Shown here one piece after another: positions 61,126 through 64,000 of a DNA stretch of 64,000 nucleotides (within the stretch, counting starts at the first letter, position 1; every line of letters starts with the position of its first letter). Position numbers and translations under genes: made by a program. Below the pieces are notes generated by a model. The model worked only from the letters and a program-made list of their open reading frames with translations. It was not told the DNA's origin and did not search any database. Origin of the DNA: JAUZOB01 sp963692465 (lineage in GTDB: Bacteria > Bacteroidota > Bacteroidia > Bacteroidales > Prolixibacteraceae); contig OY829943.1 of assembly GCA_963692465.1 (NCBI GenBank), positions 1,054,001 through 1,118,000 of the forward strand, in the 5' to 3' direction.

Positions 61126-61833
61126 ATGCAATTACAAAAAATCATTATAGCAATTGATGGATTTTCCTCCTGTGGAAAGAGTACGGTAGCAAAGCAGGTT
61201 GCCAGCTTGTTAGGATACAACTATATTGATACAGGGGCTATGTACCGGGCCGTTACATTATTTTGTCTGCGAAAGAATCTGATTGTAGATCAGCGAATAA
61301 AAAAAGAAGAATTGATTGCCCTTCTGCATGAAATTCACATTGAATTCAACTATAACAAAGCACTCCAAAAGAGTGAGACCTGCCTTAACGGAGAAATTAT
61401 AGAAGAAGAAATCCGACAATTACCAGTCTCAGATAATGTTAGTCAGGTCAGCGTAATTCGGGAAGTCAGGGAAAAGATGGTTGCCCTTCAGCAAAAGATG
61501 GGGCAAGGGAAAGGCATTGTTATGGACGGGCGGGATATCGGAACCGTTGTCTTCCCAAAGGCAGAACTAAAAATATTCATGACCGCATCACCCCACATTC
61601 GGGCACAACGACGCTATGACGAATTAAAAGCCAAAGGGCAGGAAGTGTCCTTTAATGAGATTCTATCCAATGTTGAAATGAGAGATCATATTGATCAGAC
61701 CCGGAAAGAAAGTCCGTTGCGACAAGCCGATGACGCACTCGTCCTGGACAACAGCAACCTCACCCGTGAAGAACAACTTCAATGGATCATTGATCGCGTT
61801 CATAAAATACTCAACAATGAAGATTGTCATTGA
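61126..61833 (+). CDS. cmk: (d)CMP kinase
   Basis: 235 residues. P-loop IDGFSSCGKST (about 9-19), CMP-binding YIDTGAMYRAV, GRDIGTVVFPKAELKIFMTAS and the RRYDELKAKG lid region identify cytidylate kinase, which phosphorylates CMP and dCMP for nucleotide recycling. The last 17 bp overlap the start of ispH in another frame. Confidence 0.96.
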   Translation: MQLQKIIIAIDGFSSCGKSTVAKQVASLLGYNYIDTGAMYRAVTLFCLRKNLIVDQRIKKEELIALLHEIHIEFNYNKALQKSETCLNGEIIEEEIRQLPVSDNVSQVSVIREVREKMVALQQKMGQGKGIVMDGRDIGTVVFPKAELKIFMTASPHIRAQRRYDELKAKGQEVSFNEILSNVEMRDHIDQTRKESPLRQADDALVLDNSNLTREEQLQWIIDRVHKILNNEDCH

Positions 61834-62686
61834 TAAAAAATCAGGATTCTGTTTCGGAGTCATTAATGCTATTCAGATGGCAGAACAGGCACTGAACGCC
61901 GAAGGTAAGCTATACTGCCTGGGGGACATTGTTCACAACAACATGGAAGTTGACCGTCTGCGACAATCCGGATTAGCGACAATCTCCCATGAACAATACT
62001 ATCGACTATCCAATTGCAAGGTATTAATTCGTGCACATGGAGAACCCCCGCAAGTATATGAACACGCCAGAAAAAACAACATTCAACTAATTGATGCAAC
62101 ATGTCCCGTTGTTCTGAAACTGCAAAAAAGAATCCAGTCCAGCTATGATGAAGCCAAGGGTCAGGGAGGGAAGATTGTAATTTATGGAAAAAAAGGACAC
62201 GCCGAAGTTAACGGACTGATTGGTCAGATCGAAGGAGATGCACTTATTATCGAATCACCTAAAGACCTTAAAAATATTGATTTTAATCAACCAATCCGAC
62301 TTTTTTCTCAAACGACAAAATCAATAGACGGCTTCCAAAAAATCGCAGCTGAAATCATACAAAAAGCAGCAAATCCTTTACAAGTTAAAATCAATGACAC
62401 TATATGCAGACAAGTAGCCAATAGGGTTCCTCAGGTTCGTGAATTCGCAGGACAATATGAAGTCATCATCTTTGTCAGCGGAAGAAAAAGTTCAAACGGG
62501 AAACTCCTTTACGAAGTGTGCAAACAGCAAAATAACAACAGCTATCTCATATCAGAACCCAATGAAATAAATACCTCTTGGTTTGAAGGGATAGAATCAG
62601 TCGGAATTTGTGGCGCAACATCCACTCCCCATTGGTTGATGGAGCTCATTGCAAGTAAAATAGAACATGTTGCTAATATGAAATAA
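61817..62686 (+). CDS. ispH: 4-hydroxy-3-methylbut-2-enyl diphosphate reductase
   Basis: 289 residues from the ATG at 61817 (the open frame begins 42 codons earlier inside cmk). Last enzyme of the MEP isoprenoid pathway, making IPP and DMAPP with a [4Fe-4S] cluster. The three cluster cysteines sit in KSGFCFGV, DATCPVV and NDTICRQVANR; IRAHGEPPQ and CGATSTPHWL complete the active site. The 17-bp overlap with cmk implies translational coupling. Confidence 0.95.
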   Translation: MKIVIDKKSGFCFGVINAIQMAEQALNAEGKLYCLGDIVHNNMEVDRLRQSGLATISHEQYYRLSNCKVLIRAHGEPPQVYEHARKNNIQLIDATCPVVLKLQKRIQSSYDEAKGQGGKIVIYGKKGHAEVNGLIGQIEGDALIIESPKDLKNIDFNQPIRLFSQTTKSIDGFQKIAAEIIQKAANPLQVKINDTICRQVANRVPQVREFAGQYEVIIFVSGRKSSNGKLLYEVCKQQNNNSYLISEPNEINTSWFEGIESVGICGATSTPHWLMELIASKIEHVANMK

Positions 62687-62741
62687 TTCTAATATCTTAG
62701 TGATGTGTGGAATAGTCCGGTACAGGATGCCACGCGTTATG

Positions 62742-62749
62742 TATATTTG
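62742..62749 (+). promoter_or_regulatory. -7 element of pfkA
   Basis: TAtaTTTG, 24 bp upstream of the ATG at 62774. Confidence 0.5.
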
Positions 62750-62773
62750 CAATAAACCATTTATTAAAAGACA

Positions 62774-63784
62774 ATGGAAGACGCTTCAATGAATCCGACA
62801 AAAGGTAAAATTAAAAAGATAGGGGTATTCACATCAGGTGGTGATGCTCCGGGCATGAATGCAGCTATCCGTGCAGTTACTCGTGCAGCCCTCGCAAACA
62901 ATCTGGAAGTCGTAGGGATCAGGTATGGCTATAAGGGAATGATTAATGGAGAAATAATCCCTCTTCACTCCGCTGATGTGAGTGGTATCCTGCAACAAGG
63001 AGGAACCATCTTGAAAACGGCAAGGAGTATGGAATTCAAGACCGTTGAAGGAAGGAAAAAAGCCTATGACAACCTTATCGCACACGAAGTTGATGCTCTT
63101 GTTGTTATCGGAGGTGACGGATCTTTTATGGGAGCCAGCCTTTTCTCCAAAGAATACGATATCCCCGTTGTAGGGATTCCCGGAACCATCGACAATGATA
63201 TGTACGGAACAGACTACACTATTGGATATGACACTGCTTTAAATACCGTTATCGAGGCAGTTGATAAAATAAAAGACACTGCTAGTTCTCACGGACGAAT
63301 CTTTTTTGTTGAAGTCATGGGGAGAGAAGCCGGACTGCTTGCTCTAAGCAGTGGAATCGCCAGTGGAGCTGAAGTTATTTTGATTCCTGAAGATGAATCA
63401 GGGACCGAAGATTTGAAGAACTTTTTAGCCAATGGCTATCAAAAAAAGAAGACCAGTGGTATTATCATTGTTGCAGAAGGCGATCACGCCGGAGGAGCAT
63501 TGAAAATAGCAGAAAAAGTTACCACAGAACATCCGGATCTTGATGTACGTGTTTCTATCTTAGGACATATGCAACGAGGTGGTTCTCCTACTGCAAACGA
63601 TCGGATTGCAGCAACACAAATGGGAGTCGCTGCAGTGGAAGCTCTTCTGGACGACCAAAAAAGCATTATGATCGGGATACAAAATAATCGGATTGTACAT
63701 GTGCCTTTCAACAAAACAGTCAAGGCACATCGTCCGATTGATGAAAGCCTGGTTAAACTCCAAAGAATTCTTAACATTTGGTAA
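62774..63784 (+). CDS. pfkA: ATP-dependent 6-phosphofructokinase
   Basis: 336 residues. Phosphorylates fructose 6-phosphate in glycolysis. GVFTSGGDAPGMNAAIRAV starts the nucleotide site; GGDGS and PGTIDND have Gly at the two positions that in PPi-dependent enzymes are Asp and Lys, so ATP is the likely donor. MGREAGLLAL and the C-terminal LGHMQRGGSPTANDR complete the family pattern. An ATG five codons further is a possible alternative start. Own promoter and terminator. Confidence 0.95.
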   Translation: MEDASMNPTKGKIKKIGVFTSGGDAPGMNAAIRAVTRAALANNLEVVGIRYGYKGMINGEIIPLHSADVSGILQQGGTILKTARSMEFKTVEGRKKAYDNLIAHEVDALVVIGGDGSFMGASLFSKEYDIPVVGIPGTIDNDMYGTDYTIGYDTALNTVIEAVDKIKDTASSHGRIFFVEVMGREAGLLALSSGIASGAEVILIPEDESGTEDLKNFLANGYQKKKTSGIIIVAEGDHAGGALKIAEKVTTEHPDLDVRVSILGHMQRGGSPTANDRIAATQMGVAAVEALLDDQKSIMIGIQNNRIVHVPFNKTVKAHRPIDESLVKLQRILNIW

Positions 63785-63809
63785 AAACTATTCATCTCTA
63801 TATCTTAGT

Positions 63810-63843
63810 AGCTGTTTCCGTAATGCCGGAAACAGCTTTTTTT
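63810..63843 (+). terminator. pfkA terminator
   Basis: GCTGTTTCCG (63811-63820) pairs perfectly with CGGAAACAGC (63827-63836), then seven T. The priA ATG follows 6 bp after the U-tract. Confidence 0.9.
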
Positions 63844-63848
63844 ATCTT

Positions 63849-64000
63849 ATGAGCCAACAACAATTTGTCGATGTTATCCTTCCTTTGCCTCTTGGGCAAT
63901 TCACCTATGCTGTTCCTGAAGAATTCAACGATCAGGTAAGTCAAGGGAAAAGAGTTATCGTTCAGTTTGGAAAAAGGAAACTCTATTCTGCGTTAATTGT
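63849..64000 (+). CDS. priA: primosomal protein N' (PriA), 5' end only
   Basis: The first 50 codons, cut by the window end. The visible part is the start of the 3'-DNA-end-binding domain of PriA: FVDVILPLPLGQFTYAVPEEF and GKRVIVQFGKRKLYSALIV. PriA is the replication-restart helicase. The helicase domains lie beyond the window. Confidence 0.87.
   Translation, partial: MSQQQFVDVILPLPLGQFTYAVPEEFNDQVSQGKRVIVQFGKRKLYSALI

Noticed and set aside
1..64000. CRISPR array, prophage, transposon or integrative element
   Set aside because: No regularly spaced repeats of CRISPR size, and no transposase, integrase, phage structural or mobilisation genes were found on either strand.

Overview
The window reads as a piece of a Bacteroidales (Bacteroidota) chromosome. 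Evidence for this is the recurrent TAnnTTTG -7 promoter element (often with TTG/TTTG about 16-22 bp upstream) in front of many genes, AT-rich spacers without clear Shine-Dalgarno sequences, and lineage-typical families: fused GldF/GldG, DUF3078, an S46 dipeptidyl-peptidase, a head-GIN/DUF2807 lipoprotein, GH125, type B L31 and an RRM RNA-binding protein. The species cannot be fixed from the sequence. No phage, transposase, plasmid or CRISPR signal was seen; most of the window is core genome.

Layout. 1-8.4 kb: GroES-like protein, alpha/beta hydrolase, aminotransferase, HAD phosphatase, uvrB-corA and a small RRM protein. 8.5-19 kb: M16 peptidase diverging from a surE-(small membrane protein)-lpxB-gldFG run, then dnaN and an exonuclease-FAH pair. 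19-32 kb: 7TM histidine kinase, pheT, EamA transporter, DUF3078 protein, CYTH protein, S46 peptidase, DUF4268 and enolase. 32-44.7 kb: crcB-DUF190, PBP4, tRNA-His, AlkD-like, Bax-inhibitor-like, GNAT-like, rpmE, lon, EamA, two LytTR regulators and an AI-2E-family exporter. 45-57 kb: an uninterrupted branched-chain amino acid operon, ilvD-ilvB-ilvN-ilvC-leuA-leuC-leuD-(citramalate/isopropylmalate synthase)-leuB. 57-64 kb: GH125 mannosidase, DUF2807 lipoprotein, small outer-membrane protein, EamA, cmk-ispH, pfkA and the start of priA.

The most interesting part is the roughly 370-nt leader of the ilv-leu operon. It holds one promoter and then two successive short ORFs, each followed by an intrinsic terminator. 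The second ORF has 16 Ile/Leu/Val codons out of 22. Its stop codon lies inside a 12-nt segment perfectly complementary to part of the following terminator's left arm, which is the layout of ribosome-mediated attenuation. A further terminator sits between ilvC and leuA. Other points: a sigma-54-like element plus inverted repeats in front of lon; a LytTR regulator whose phospho-acceptor Asp is Glu; a 45-bp tandem duplication in an M16 peptidase signal sequence; an 11-bp tandem repeat beside tRNA-His; and a possible 25-residue membrane peptide. Several starts were moved from non-ATG or upstream codons to an ATG just downstream of a -7 element. All functional calls rest on reading motifs by eye; no search was run.
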